Origin: Prolixibacteraceae bacterium
Lineage (GTDB): Bacteria > Bacteroidota > Bacteroidia > Bacteroidales > Prolixibacteraceae
Assembly (NCBI GenBank): GCA_018648265.1
Contig: JABGRN010000056.1
Coordinates: forward strand, 1-36,338
Direction: 5' to 3'
DNA: 36,338 bases
Each line of letters opens with the position of its first letter. The stretch's first letter is position 1. Shown in pieces: positions 1 to 7,133 of the stretch. The translations under genes and the position numbers were made by a program. Below the pieces are notes generated by a model. The model was not told the origin of the DNA, did not search any database, and saw only the letters and a program-made list of their open reading frames with translations.

Positions 1-117
1 AAACAAAATATAAAGGAGTAGTTTAGAAATTGAATATTTTAAAAATTAGAACTTATTTGTTATTTGTTTTTTGAGATTTGTCTTTTCCAGTTTATCTGGG
101 TTAGGGTTTTAAATTTA

Positions 118-125
118 TATATTTG
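118..125 (+). promoter_or_regulatory. Bacteroidota -7 box upstream of epimerase
   Basis: The bases TATATTTG match the Bacteroidota primary sigma -7 consensus TAnnTTTG and lie 15 bases before the ATG of the epimerase gene, which would give a very short leader. No clear -33 TTTG is seen at the usual distance, so this rests on one box. The remainder of bases 1-140 is AT-rich and shows no gene. Confidence 0.5.
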
Positions 126-140
126 AGCAAAATTTTTTAA

Positions 141-1178
141 ATGATTTTTGTAACAGGCGGAACGGGATTGGTTGGGGCTCATTTGTTGTACGAACTCATT
201 TTGGCGGAAAAAAAAGTAAAAGCGCTGAAACGTGAAACAAGCAACCTTAATCAGGTTGTAAAAACCTTTTCTTATTATTCTGAAAATCCAAATCAACTTT
301 TTGAAAAAATTGAATGGGTTGATGGCGATATCCTTGACTATTTTACACTTGAAAAATTATTGGCGGGGGTAACTGAAATTTATCATTGCGCTGCCATTGT
401 GTCTTTCCAGTTAAAAGAGCGAGGCAAAATGATTTCGAATAACGTGGAAGGGACAGCAAATTTGGTTAACGCAGCCCTGGAAAACGGTGTGAAAAAAATA
501 TGCCATGTGAGTTCTATTGCCGCATTGGGGCGACTTCAAAACGGGCTTTTGATTAATGAAGAAACCAATTGGATTCCTTCCAAAAGGATTTCGGGATATT
601 CGGAAAGTAAATTTTTTTCGGAAGCAGAAATTTGGCGTGGTATTGAAGAGGGCCTTGATGCTGTAATTGTAAATCCGTCAATAATTTTAGGGCCGTCAAA
701 TTGGGAAGCAGGAAGTTCAAAATTGTTTAAAACCATTTGGGATGGATTAAAGTTTTATACAAAAGGTGTTACTGGTTTTGTTGATATTAAAGATGTGGTG
801 AGGGCGATGATCATGTTAATGGATAAGTCGAATTTTGATTCGTGCAAAAATCAACGGTTTCTTTTAAATTCAGAAAACTTAAGTTATCAAAGTGTTTTCA
901 ATCAAATTGCAAAAGAATTAGATAAACCAAAACCTAAAATATTTGCATCCAATTTTATATTAGGTATTGTTTGGAGGGTTGTAACTTTTGCCAGTTGGAT
1001 TGCCGGAAAACCAACGATGATTTCGCGTGATTCGGTTGCTAATTCGAATGCGATTAATAATTTCGATGGAAGTAAAATTACCCGAACTCTTGTTTTTAAA
1101 TACCAATCTATTTCCAATTCAATAAAAAAAGCAGCCGGGTTTTTGAAGAAAGACATGGCTAAATACTCCGCAAATTAA
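141..1178 (+). CDS. NAD-dependent epimerase/dehydratase family protein
   Basis: This is a 345-residue extended short-chain dehydrogenase/reductase. The N-terminus carries the Rossmann nucleotide-binding motif TGGTGLVG (residues 5-12), a DGDILD acidic segment near residue 62, a HCAAIVSF segment after it, and the catalytic-type YSESK (Tyr-x3-Lys) near residue 153, preceded by a VSSIAALG serine. These features define a family that epimerises, dehydrates or reduces nucleotide sugars, steroids or dihydroflavonol-like substrates. The residue pattern fits the dihydroflavonol reductase-like subgroup, but the substrate cannot be read from sequence. Length is normal. The ATG lies just downstream of a TATATTTG box. 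The gene stands alone, with a convergent stress protein downstream across a short palindromic repeat. Confidence 0.85.
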   Translation: MIFVTGGTGLVGAHLLYELILAEKKVKALKRETSNLNQVVKTFSYYSENPNQLFEKIEWVDGDILDYFTLEKLLAGVTEIYHCAAIVSFQLKERGKMISNNVEGTANLVNAALENGVKKICHVSSIAALGRLQNGLLINEETNWIPSKRISGYSESKFFSEAEIWRGIEEGLDAVIVNPSIILGPSNWEAGSSKLFKTIWDGLKFYTKGVTGFVDIKDVVRAMIMLMDKSNFDSCKNQRFLLNSENLSYQSVFNQIAKELDKPKPKIFASNFILGIVWRVVTFASWIAGKPTMISRDSVANSNAINNFDGSKITRTLVFKYQSISNSIKKAAGFLKKDMAKYSAN

Positions 1179-1186
1179 ATTCAGTA

Positions 1187-1247
1187 CGTCATTCCGGGCT
1201 CGACCCGGAATCTTCGATTCGTTAAGATGCTGAAATAAATTTAGCAT
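1187..1247. repeat. Dispersed-repeat-like double palindrome
   Basis: Two adjoining inverted repeats fill the gap between convergent genes. The first is ATTCCGGG (1191-1198) facing CCCGGAAT (1204-1211). The second is ATGCT (1227-1231) facing AGCAT (1243-1247), with a nearly complementary interior. GC-rich palindromes of this style are common dispersed intergenic repeats in many bacteria; that this one is dispersed is inference because only one copy lies here. It may also act as a two-way terminator, though it has no clean T-run. Confidence 0.5.
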
Positions 1248-1260
1248 GAAGAAAAAACAT

Positions 1261-2370
1261 TTAAGCATGAAAAACCAAAAGTGGTGTGTTCGAATGAAAT
1301 ACCATTTTCCGTGCAAAGCTGGGATTAAAAAGTCTCGAAATCATATTTCTTTTATGAGTTGTAAGCGACAGAATATCAATTTTTTCGTCTTTAATAAAAT
1401 GTTCGAGCGATTCTAAAGTATTATTCCCAACAATTAATCTGCATTCAAAATTTTCACTTCTGTATTTTTCTTTCAGAATGTCTTTCATCCCATTTAATTT
1501 TGCTAAATCCCAGCCGTCTCCAGAAGGATGCCCAACATGGGCACATGTTAATTTAATTTCAAAAGGATATAAAATCGACATTAATTTATCAAGTGCTACA
1601 AAGTCTTTTTCATCGAAATCAGTTGCGTATAACACATTCGAGAAATGTTTCAATTCCTGGTCCGGAGTACTTTCGGGAACTATTAAAACCGGAACACGGG
1701 CATTGTACATAATATCAGCCGCTATACTTCCCACGGTCTCCATTTGTACAGAATTTCCCGATCGCCCCATTACAATTAATTGAGAGTTGTTTTTGTGTGC
1801 ATAAGCTAAAATGTCATTATCGGCATAACCCGATTTAATAATAAATTCAGAATCTACCGACTCCCATTTTTCTTTGCCGGTTTCATCTGCCAGTTTTGCA
1901 ATAAATTTTTGAAAATTGTCGTTGGCATTTTTTTCGGTTGACTCTAATTTTGCCAACAACGCTAAATCGTATGCATAAACATCACTGTACGGAATCGAAT
2001 TAATTAATGGGTTAATATAACAATGCATAAAAACCAGTTTCACTTGTAAATGGGCGGCGATATCAATTGCCATTTTACAGGCTTTTTCAGAATTTGGCGA
2101 AAAATCAACCGCTACGAGGATATGCCTTTCTTTTTTTTCTGTTTGTTTTTTTACAGTAAGCGGGTTTTTCCCCAAAAAATCATCAAGTATCGGAACAGCT
2201 TCCGGGACATCTTTTTCAAGAATCTTCACCTTTACCGAAAAAGAAGTAGTGCCTTCAATTAAATCGATGTTTTCGAGCTCGCATTCAATTTTTTCTGCCT
2301 CAAGTTTCATTTTTAAGATATGTGCTTTGGAATAAGGCAAAACTACGATTGTAACTAATTTCTCTTTCAT
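1261..2370 (-). CDS. Tandem universal stress protein (UspA) with extra N-terminal domain
   Basis: The protein is about 369 residues from the ATG at 2370; an ATG eight codons upstream (2394) is possible but adds only a non-conserved stretch. Residues 1-75 look like a small alpha/beta signal-transducing domain resembling DUF2007 (KLVTIVVLPYSKAHILKMKL). Two UspA domains follow: the first starts at HILVAVDFSPNSEKA and ends with GRSGNSVQMETVGSIAADI and VPVLIVPE, close to the ATP-binding glycine motif; the second starts at NVLYATDFDEKD and is more degenerate, with its glycine loop replaced by LTTHKRN. Such tandem proteins bind nucleotides and respond to stress or energy limitation in the cytoplasm. 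It is transcribed toward the epimerase and lies downstream of metK with its own spacing. Confidence 0.85.
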   Translation of the reverse strand: MKEKLVTIVVLPYSKAHILKMKLEAEKIECELENIDLIEGTTSFSVKVKILEKDVPEAVPILDDFLGKNPLTVKKQTEKKERHILVAVDFSPNSEKACKMAIDIAAHLQVKLVFMHCYINPLINSIPYSDVYAYDLALLAKLESTEKNANDNFQKFIAKLADETGKEKWESVDSEFIIKSGYADNDILAYAHKNNSQLIVMGRSGNSVQMETVGSIAADIMYNARVPVLIVPESTPDQELKHFSNVLYATDFDEKDFVALDKLMSILYPFEIKLTCAHVGHPSGDGWDLAKLNGMKDILKEKYRSENFECRLIVGNNTLESLEHFIKDEKIDILSLTTHKRNMISRLFNPSFARKMVFHSNTPLLVFHA

Positions 2371-2460
2371 GACATTTTGTTTTAAGTTAAACATTGCCTC
2401 TATATTCCTGTATTCGTTTACCAGAAGAAAGAAGTTACATATTATGGGCTATTTTAAACA

Positions 2461-2493
2461 AAAAACGGCAATACAAATTGTACTGCCATTTTT
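2461..2493 (-). terminator. Terminator downstream of metK
   Basis: On the minus strand a 10-pair stem (2478-2487 with 2467-2476, one G-T pair and a one-base loop when fully zipped) is followed by a run of T (complement of the A-run at 2461-2465 and upstream). It sits about 30 bases after the metK stop, where an intrinsic terminator is expected. The plus strand also has a T-run after the stem, so it may work in both directions. Confidence 0.65.
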
Positions 2494-2519
2494 GTGTTTT
2501 ATCAGAATTTTCAGGGATA

Positions 2520-3773
2520 TTAAATCCCAAAAGTCTTTTTAATTTCATCAACAAAATCGAGTTTCTCCCAGGTAAAAAGTTCAACTTCTTTTTCAACTTT
2601 TCCGGCATAAGGAGATTCGAATGTTTTTTTAACGGTAACCGGAGTTCGCCCCATGTGACCATAAGCAGCCGATTCCAAATAAATTGGGTTGCGTAATTTC
2701 AAACGTTCTTCAATAGCCGCCGGGCGCAAATCGAAAATTGTTTGCACTTTTTCGGCAATTTCACCATCCGAAAAGTTTACATTTTTTCTGCCATAAGTAT
2801 TTACGTAAACTCCCACTGGTCGGGCAACTCCAATTGCATAAGCAAGTTGTACTAGAATTTCGTCGGCAACACCGGCGGCGACTAAATTTTTAGCAATGTG
2901 GCGCGAAGCATAAGCTGCCGAGCGGTCAACTTTAGATGGATCTTTCCCTGAGAAAGCGCCGCCACCATGTGCACCTCTTCCGCCGTAAGTATCCACAATA
3001 ATTTTACGACCGGTTAACCCGGTGTCACCGTGAGGGCCACCAATAACAAATTTACCCGTTGGATTTACGTGATAAATAATATCGGTGCCAAAAAGAGCTT
3101 GCAAACGTGTTGGCAGTTTTGCCACAACACGGGGAATTAAAATATTAATTACATCATCTTTAATTTTTGCCAACATTGGTTCGTCAGCATCAAATTCATC
3201 GTGTTGCGTTGAAACTACAATTGTATGCACTTTCACAGGAATGTTTTCGTCGGTATATTCAATTGTAACCTGCGATTTTGAGTCAGGGCGCAAATAAGTC
3301 ATCACTTTTTCTTCGCGACGAACATCTGCCATTTCCTGCAAAATAATATGTGATAAATCTAAGGAAAGCGGCATGTAATTGTCGGTGTCTTTGCTGGCGT
3401 AACCAAACATCATTCCCTGGTCACCGGCTCCCTGATTTTTTTTATCTTTCTTGTCAACTCCGCGGTTAATATCAGCACTTTGCTCGTGAATGGCGGTAAG
3501 AACGCCACACGAAGCACCATCAAAACGGTATTCTGCTTTTGTGTAACCAATTTTGCTGATTACACCGCGCGTTACTTCTTGCACATCGACATAAGCACTC
3601 GATTTTACTTCGCCGGCAACAACAACCTGCCCGGTAGTAACCAAAGTTTCAATTGCCACTTTGGAGTTTGGATCGAATGCCAGAAATTGGTCGAGAAGCG
3701 CATCCGAAATCTGATCGGAAACTTTGTCGGGGTGGCCTTCCGACACAGATTCGCTTGTAAATAAATAGTTCAT
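2520..3773 (-). CDS. metK: S-adenosylmethionine synthetase
   Basis: This 417-residue enzyme makes S-adenosylmethionine from methionine and ATP in the cytoplasm. Hallmarks seen are the N-terminal [18 protein letters not shown], the ATP-binding hexapeptide region [12 protein letters not shown], and the conserved phosphate-binding [19 protein letters not shown]. The length is slightly above the usual 380-400 because of inserts typical of Bacteroidota. The ATG at 3773 directly precedes the conserved [15 protein letters not shown] start, so the start is secure. It is transcribed alone, with a promoter box at 3913-3920 and a roughly 130-base structured leader that matches the SAM-II riboswitch layout, implying feedback by its own product. 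Confidence 0.97.
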   Translation of the reverse strand: MNYLFTSESVSEGHPDKVSDQISDALLDQFLAFDPNSKVAIETLVTTGQVVVAGEVKSSAYVDVQEVTRGVISKIGYTKAEYRFDGASCGVLTAIHEQSADINRGVDKKDKKNQGAGDQGMMFGYASKDTDNYMPLSLDLSHIILQEMADVRREEKVMTYLRPDSKSQVTIEYTDENIPVKVHTIVVSTQHDEFDADEPMLAKIKDDVINILIPRVVAKLPTRLQALFGTDIIYHVNPTGKFVIGGPHGDTGLTGRKIIVDTYGGRGAHGGGAFSGKDPSKVDRSAAYASRHIAKNLVAAGVADEILVQLAYAIGVARPVGVYVNTYGRKNVNFSDGEIAEKVQTIFDLRPAAIEERLKLRNPIYLESAAYGHMGRTPVTVKKTFESPYAGKVEKEVELFTWEKLDFVDEIKKTFGI

Positions 3774-3851
3774 ATTAAATCTATTTTTAAACCGAAATCG
3801 GTATTTATTAATAAAAAATGTGGGATGAAATTTTGAGAAGCTGCTTGCAGC

Positions 3852-3903
3852 GATTGCTTTAGCATTTTTTCATGTGGTTGCAATCAATCTCAAATTTATC
3901 CAC
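3852..3903 (-). promoter_or_regulatory. SAM-II-like riboswitch aptamer in the metK leader
   Basis: Read on the minus strand, the leader forms an H-type pseudoknot: P1 is GTGG (3900-3903) with CCAC (3874-3877), and P2 is GATTGC (3880-3885) with GCAATC (3852-3857). The conserved-looking pieces appear in SAM-II order: an AATTTG loop after P1, TTGCAA just before the P1 3' strand, an A-rich stretch, and TGCTAAA just before the P2 3' strand. Immediately downstream is a GCTGC-GCAGC hairpin (3840-3851), and TCTCAAA (3832-3838) can pair with TTTGAGA inside the aptamer loop (3888-3894), a possible switching element. The classic SAM-I kink-turn is absent. The assignment rests on recalled consensus and on position before metK; it was not scored with a covariance model. 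Confidence 0.7.
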
Positions 3904-3912
3904 TTAAGGGTA

Positions 3913-3920
3913 CAAATTTA
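3913..3920 (-). promoter_or_regulatory. metK promoter -7 box
   Basis: On the minus strand TAAATTTG matches TAnnTTTG. Transcription would begin about position 3906, only a few bases before the first strand of the proposed riboswitch stem at 3903, so promoter and leader structure support one another. Confidence 0.6.
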
Positions 3921-3980
3921 CTATTCTTATTTTGAATAAAAAAGGTTATTTAGAATTATTTTAAATCAGGGTTGGGGGTG

Positions 3981-4093
3981 ATGCGAATTCCGATTCGCAT
4001 TCTTTTATGGCGGTTTGGAAACCGCCCCATCCGGAAATGTTCACACAATGCTATCGCCTTGTGTTTTTACATTTCGGGACTTTGTCCATAAAA
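3981..4093. repeat. Cluster of nested hairpins (REP/MITE-like)
   Basis: Four stems lie in line: ATGCGAAT/ATTCGCAT (3981-3988 with 3993-4000), GGCGGTTT/AAACCGCC (4009-4016 with 4019-4026), a long stem of GAAATGT/ACATTTC (4034-4040 with 4069-4075) enclosing ACACAA/TTGTGT (4043-4048 with 4059-4064), and GGAC/GTCC (4077-4080 with 4084-4087). An outer inverted repeat TTTTATGG/CCATAAAA (4003-4010 with 4086-4093) encloses the last three. No coding is seen. It lies between divergent metK and a lipoprotein gene. A mobile or repeat origin is likely, but a structured RNA cannot be excluded. Confidence 0.55.
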
Positions 4094-4173
4094 ATTTGAT
4101 TTTAGATAGGAGTAAAACAAACTTTGTTTTGCATTGTAATTTTATTTCGATTTAAATATTGTGAAAAACGATG

Positions 4174-4181
4174 TATATTTG
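4174..4181 (+). promoter_or_regulatory. -7 box upstream of PepSY-like lipoprotein
   Basis: TATATTTG matches TAnnTTTG. It overlaps the first codons of the longest reading frame (ATG at 4171), which argues that this far-upstream ATG is not used and that translation begins at 4207, where a good lipoprotein signal starts. Confidence 0.55.
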
Positions 4182-4206
4182 TTATACCATAGATAAATTT
4201 GCAAAA

Positions 4207-5070
4207 ATGGAAACCCAAAAATTTTTTGCTGTTTTTTTCCTTGTTCTAGCTTTATTTTCTGCCTGCCAAAAGGAGTCCATTCCAAAACCACTGTCCGAAC
4301 CGGGTTATCCAAGTACTTATGAAATTTTATCGCAAAGTGAATGGAATGTGCGAAATGATGATTTTCAAAAAATTAATATTTATGATGGACTGACTTTAAA
4401 TGATTATGGATTCATGAATGGAATTATTCCCTTAAATGTGAATGACTCTATTACTGAAGAATTTGTGCTTAAAAATGTTGATTCAATTTTAATGCGGTAC
4501 AGAAATTTTATGGGAATTTCTGATGATATTATTTTTGATTTAGAAAATCAACTATTGGCTTATTCTCTTTTTATGACCCCATTCGGATTTGATAATATTC
4601 GAGACTATTTTTCACATCTTAAAGAATTGGGAACAGAAGGTTTTTGGAACAATAATTTAGAGACAATTACTCATAATTTTCAATTGAATCAAAACAGAAT
4701 TGAAGGTGAAAAATTTCTTGGGCCAAGTATTGATCTTGAACTTCGAACATTGGATAATACAATTAAGATTTCTGGGAATTGGTATCCAAATGTAATAATT
4801 CCTGAGTTTCAAATTTATTCGGAAGAAGAAGTTATTGGAATAGCACATAGAAAATTACTTGAAAAAACGGGGTTAAATTTATGGGAAACAAAGCACAAAT
4901 TTAGTCTTTACAAAACGATGATAACCATTAACAATAATTCAGAAATTGAACTTCATGAATGCTGGAGAGTTTTTGCTCAGGCCAAAGAAGATTTGTTTTG
5001 TTATGTTTTTGTGGATACTCAAACCGGCGACGTTATTAAATACTATGAGCGTGGATGGATTTACTTATAA
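4207..5070 (+). CDS. Lipoprotein with C-terminal PepSY-like region
   Basis: The frame is open from an ATG at 4171, but the ATG at 4207 is preferred because it opens directly into a lipoprotein signal, METQKFF followed by a hydrophobic stretch ending in the lipobox LFSAC, and because a promoter box overlaps the upstream ATG. The mature protein is about 270 residues. The last 60-70 residues alternate strand-like segments and end VFVDTQTGDVIKYYERG, the ending typical of PepSY-type domains. The middle is rich in Asn and acidic residues and has no recognised motif. It is probably anchored to a membrane facing the periplasm or surface. Its function is unknown; no neighbour gives a clue. Confidence 0.7.
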   Translation: METQKFFAVFFLVLALFSACQKESIPKPLSEPGYPSTYEILSQSEWNVRNDDFQKINIYDGLTLNDYGFMNGIIPLNVNDSITEEFVLKNVDSILMRYRNFMGISDDIIFDLENQLLAYSLFMTPFGFDNIRDYFSHLKELGTEGFWNNNLETITHNFQLNQNRIEGEKFLGPSIDLELRTLDNTIKISGNWYPNVIIPEFQIYSEEEVIGIAHRKLLEKTGLNLWETKHKFSLYKTMITINNNSEIELHECWRVFAQAKEDLFCYVFVDTQTGDVIKYYERGWIYL

Positions 5071-5071
5071 C

Positions 5072-5236
5072 TCACTCTATCAAAACAAAATCCTCCCCCT
5101 TGATATAATTCGACTTTAACAGTAACTTTTTATTCTGCTCGTTTTCGCGGTAATTTGTTAGCAACGAAACGGTAAACTTCGCATTGCAGTGAGGATTTTT
5201 TTCAAAACGAAATTCCGGCAAGTCACGGCTTGAATT
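5072..5236 (-). pseudogene. C-terminal remnant of an unidentified gene
   Basis: On the minus strand a frame of 54 codons runs without a start codon, from a stop at 5237-5239 to a stop at 5072-5074. It begins NSSRDLPEFRFEKNPHCNA and ends KSNYIKGEDFVLIE, with amino acid make-up and codon choice typical of real genes here. Upstream all three frames are blocked within about 60 bases. The simplest reading is the leftover 3' end of a deleted gene. The family was not recognised. Confidence 0.45.
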
Positions 5237-5238
5237 TT

Positions 5239-5402
5239 AATTTAATAGCTGAGTATTATTATAGTTAACCGTTTTTTTCAAATTCATTCACGCTGTGGCT
5301 AATTGCAAATTCGCATTTTCTGGCAAAAGTTAATCATCAGGAACTTATCATTTAGGTAAATGGTATTAACTTTTTTTTCCCTATTTTTATAGAACTTTCA
5401 AA
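5239..5402. other. Non-coding spacer before recX
   Basis: No gene is seen. A weak inverted repeat GTTAAT...ATTAAC lies around 5328-5366 and a weak -7 candidate (TATTTTTA, last base off consensus) lies shortly before the recX ATG. Confidence 0.4.
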
Positions 5403-5888
5403 ATGAATCCTAATTTCATGGAAAATAACGAATTACTTTCAAAAAAAGCCTACACAAAAATGGCACAACTTTGTAGCCGCTCGGAACAATGTTCGCCTGA
5501 TATTAGGAAAAAAATAATCGCATTTGGTTTAGAAAACGAAGCAGCTGAAGACGTAATCGGCTTGTTAATAGAAGAGAACTTCATAAACGATCAACGATTT
5601 GCAAAAGCGTATGTTTCCGATAAATTTAAAATAAATAGTTGGGGTAAGATAAAAATGCGGTACTATCTTAAAATGAAAGGATTACCGGAGAATATTATTG
5701 AGGATGGATTGGCAGTAATTGATGACGAAAAATATAAAAATGTGTTAGTGAAAACAATGAAAGACAAATCAAAAACAATAAAAAAGAAAGATAAATTCGA
5801 AAAAATGGGCCAGGTTATCAGGTATGCCCAATCACGCGGTTTCGAACCGGAATTAATCCATCGTTATTTAAAATTAGTTCTGGAATAA
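5403..5888 (+). CDS. recX: Regulatory protein RecX
   Basis: This 161-residue protein fits the RecX family, which binds RecA filaments and modulates recombinase activity in the cytoplasm. Visible are the three-helix repeats of the family: the first around LSKKAYTKMAQLCSRSEQCSPDIRKKI, the second with the very characteristic LLIEENFINDQRFAKAYVSDKFKINSWGKIKMRYYLKMKGLP, and a third ending in AQSRGFEPELIHRYLKLVLE. Length is standard. A second in-frame ATG lies five codons in (5418) and may be the real start. recA is not adjacent; the gene lies upstream of prfB with its own spacing. Confidence 0.9.
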   Translation: MNPNFMENNELLSKKAYTKMAQLCSRSEQCSPDIRKKIIAFGLENEAAEDVIGLLIEENFINDQRFAKAYVSDKFKINSWGKIKMRYYLKMKGLPENIIEDGLAVIDDEKYKNVLVKTMKDKSKTIKKKDKFEKMGQVIRYAQSRGFEPELIHRYLKLVLE

Positions 5889-5927
5889 TGCTATTCATCT
5901 GACGTTACAATATCCCTAAAATCTTCT

Positions 5928-5935
5928 TACTTTTG
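5928..5935 (+). promoter_or_regulatory. prfB promoter -7 box
   Basis: TACTTTTG matches TAnnTTTG and lies 25 bases upstream of the proposed prfB ATG at 5960, consistent with a short leader. Confidence 0.55.
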
Positions 5936-5959
5936 CATTTCATTAAAAACACAGTTTAA

Positions 5960-7049
5960 ATGATTTTAAAAGACCAGGTAAATGATTTACTGGAACGCCG
6001 GGACGCGTTAAGGAGGCATCTTTGACTACGATGCAAAACTAATTCAATTGCAAGAAGAGGAACTAAAAACCCAGGATCCTGAGTTTTGGACTAATCCAAA
6101 AGAAGCCGAAATCCAAATGAAAAATATCCGCACCATTAAAGTGTGGACAGATGGTTTTGATGTTGTTGACAATCAGCTTGAAGACTTTCTTGTATTATAC
6201 GAGTTTTTTGAAGCCGGTGAAGCCAGCGAAGAAGAAGTAGATATTTCTTTTGCCGAAGTCATTGAAAAAACAGAATTTCTGGAAACCAAAAATATGCTCC
6301 GAAACGTGGAAGACCGTTTTGGTGCAGTACTTAAAATAAATGCTGGTGCGGGTGGTACAGAAAGCAATGACTGGGCAGAAATGTTGTTCAGGATGTACAC
6401 TCGTTGGGTAGAGAAAAACGGGTACAAACTAAAAATTGCCGATATGCAGGCTGGCGACGAAGTGGGCATAAAAAGTTGTACGATTGAAATTGAAGGGGAA
6501 TTTGCTTATGGTTATTTAAAAAGTGAAAATGGTGTACACAGGCTGGTCCGCTTATCTCCGTTTAATGCACAAAACAAACGAATGACCTCGTTTACTTCGG
6601 TTTATGTAACACCATTAATCGACGATTCGATTGAAATAAAAGTAAACCCTGCCGACATTACCTGGGATACATTCCGAAGCGGTGGCGCCGGTGGGCAAAA
6701 TGTAAATAAAGTAGAAACCGGTGTGCGGTTGCGGCATGGGCCTTCAGGAATTATTATCGAAAATACCGAAGGCCGCTCTCAATTTGGAAACAAAGAAAAT
6801 GCACTTCGCCTTTTAAAATCGCAATTATACGAAATTGAATTGCGCAAACGCCGCGAAAAAACCACGAAAATTGAATCGCATAAAAAGAAAATTGAATGGG
6901 GATCGCAAATCCGTTCGTATGTGTTGCAACCCTACAAAATGGTTAAAGATTTGCGCACGAAACACGAAACAGGAAATGTAAACGCTGTTCTCGATGGGGA
7001 ATTAGACGGTTTTATAAAAGCCTATTTAATGGAATTTGGAGGGAAATAA
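5960..7049 (+). CDS. prfB: Peptide chain release factor 2 (programmed +1 frameshift)
   Basis: RF2 ends translation at UGA and UAA codons. The gene is read in two frames. Codons 1-21 run from the ATG at 5960 (MILKDQVNDLLERRDALRRHL) to an in-frame TGA at 6023-6025; a +1 slip at CTT-T continues at GAC (6024) with DYDAKLIQLQEEEL to the stop at 7047-7049, giving about 362 residues, the usual RF2 size. The slip site AGGAGG-CAT-CTT-TGA-C keeps the classical internal Shine-Dalgarno, spacing and rare context. The body has the SPF stop-codon recognition tripeptide (VRLSPFNAQN) and the catalytic GGQ (RSGGAGGQNVNKVET). Low RF2 levels favour slippage, so synthesis is self-regulated. Confidence 0.95.
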
Positions 7050-7066
7050 TTATATAACATCGTTTT

Positions 7067-7074
7067 TATTTTTG
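7067..7074 (+). promoter_or_regulatory. -7 box upstream of ppk1
   Basis: TATTTTTG matches TAnnTTTG, 60 bases before the ATG. A TTTG at 7035-7038 is too far upstream for a standard -33 partner. Confidence 0.4.
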
Positions 7075-7133
7075 AAATTTACCCAACAATCCTGATTTTT
7101 GAAAGTCCTGATTTTTTATTTAATACAAGAAAA

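Noticed and set aside
3774-3906. SAM-I (S-box) riboswitch before metK
   Set aside because: The GCAACC and GCTAAA pieces are shared by eye, but the kink-turn and P2 stem of SAM-I are absent; the pseudoknot order fits SAM-II.
6048-6050. Annotating RF2 from its first in-frame start after the TGA
   Set aside because: That codon is not a good start and would drop the N-terminal helix; the upstream 21 codons plus the canonical slip site restore normal length.
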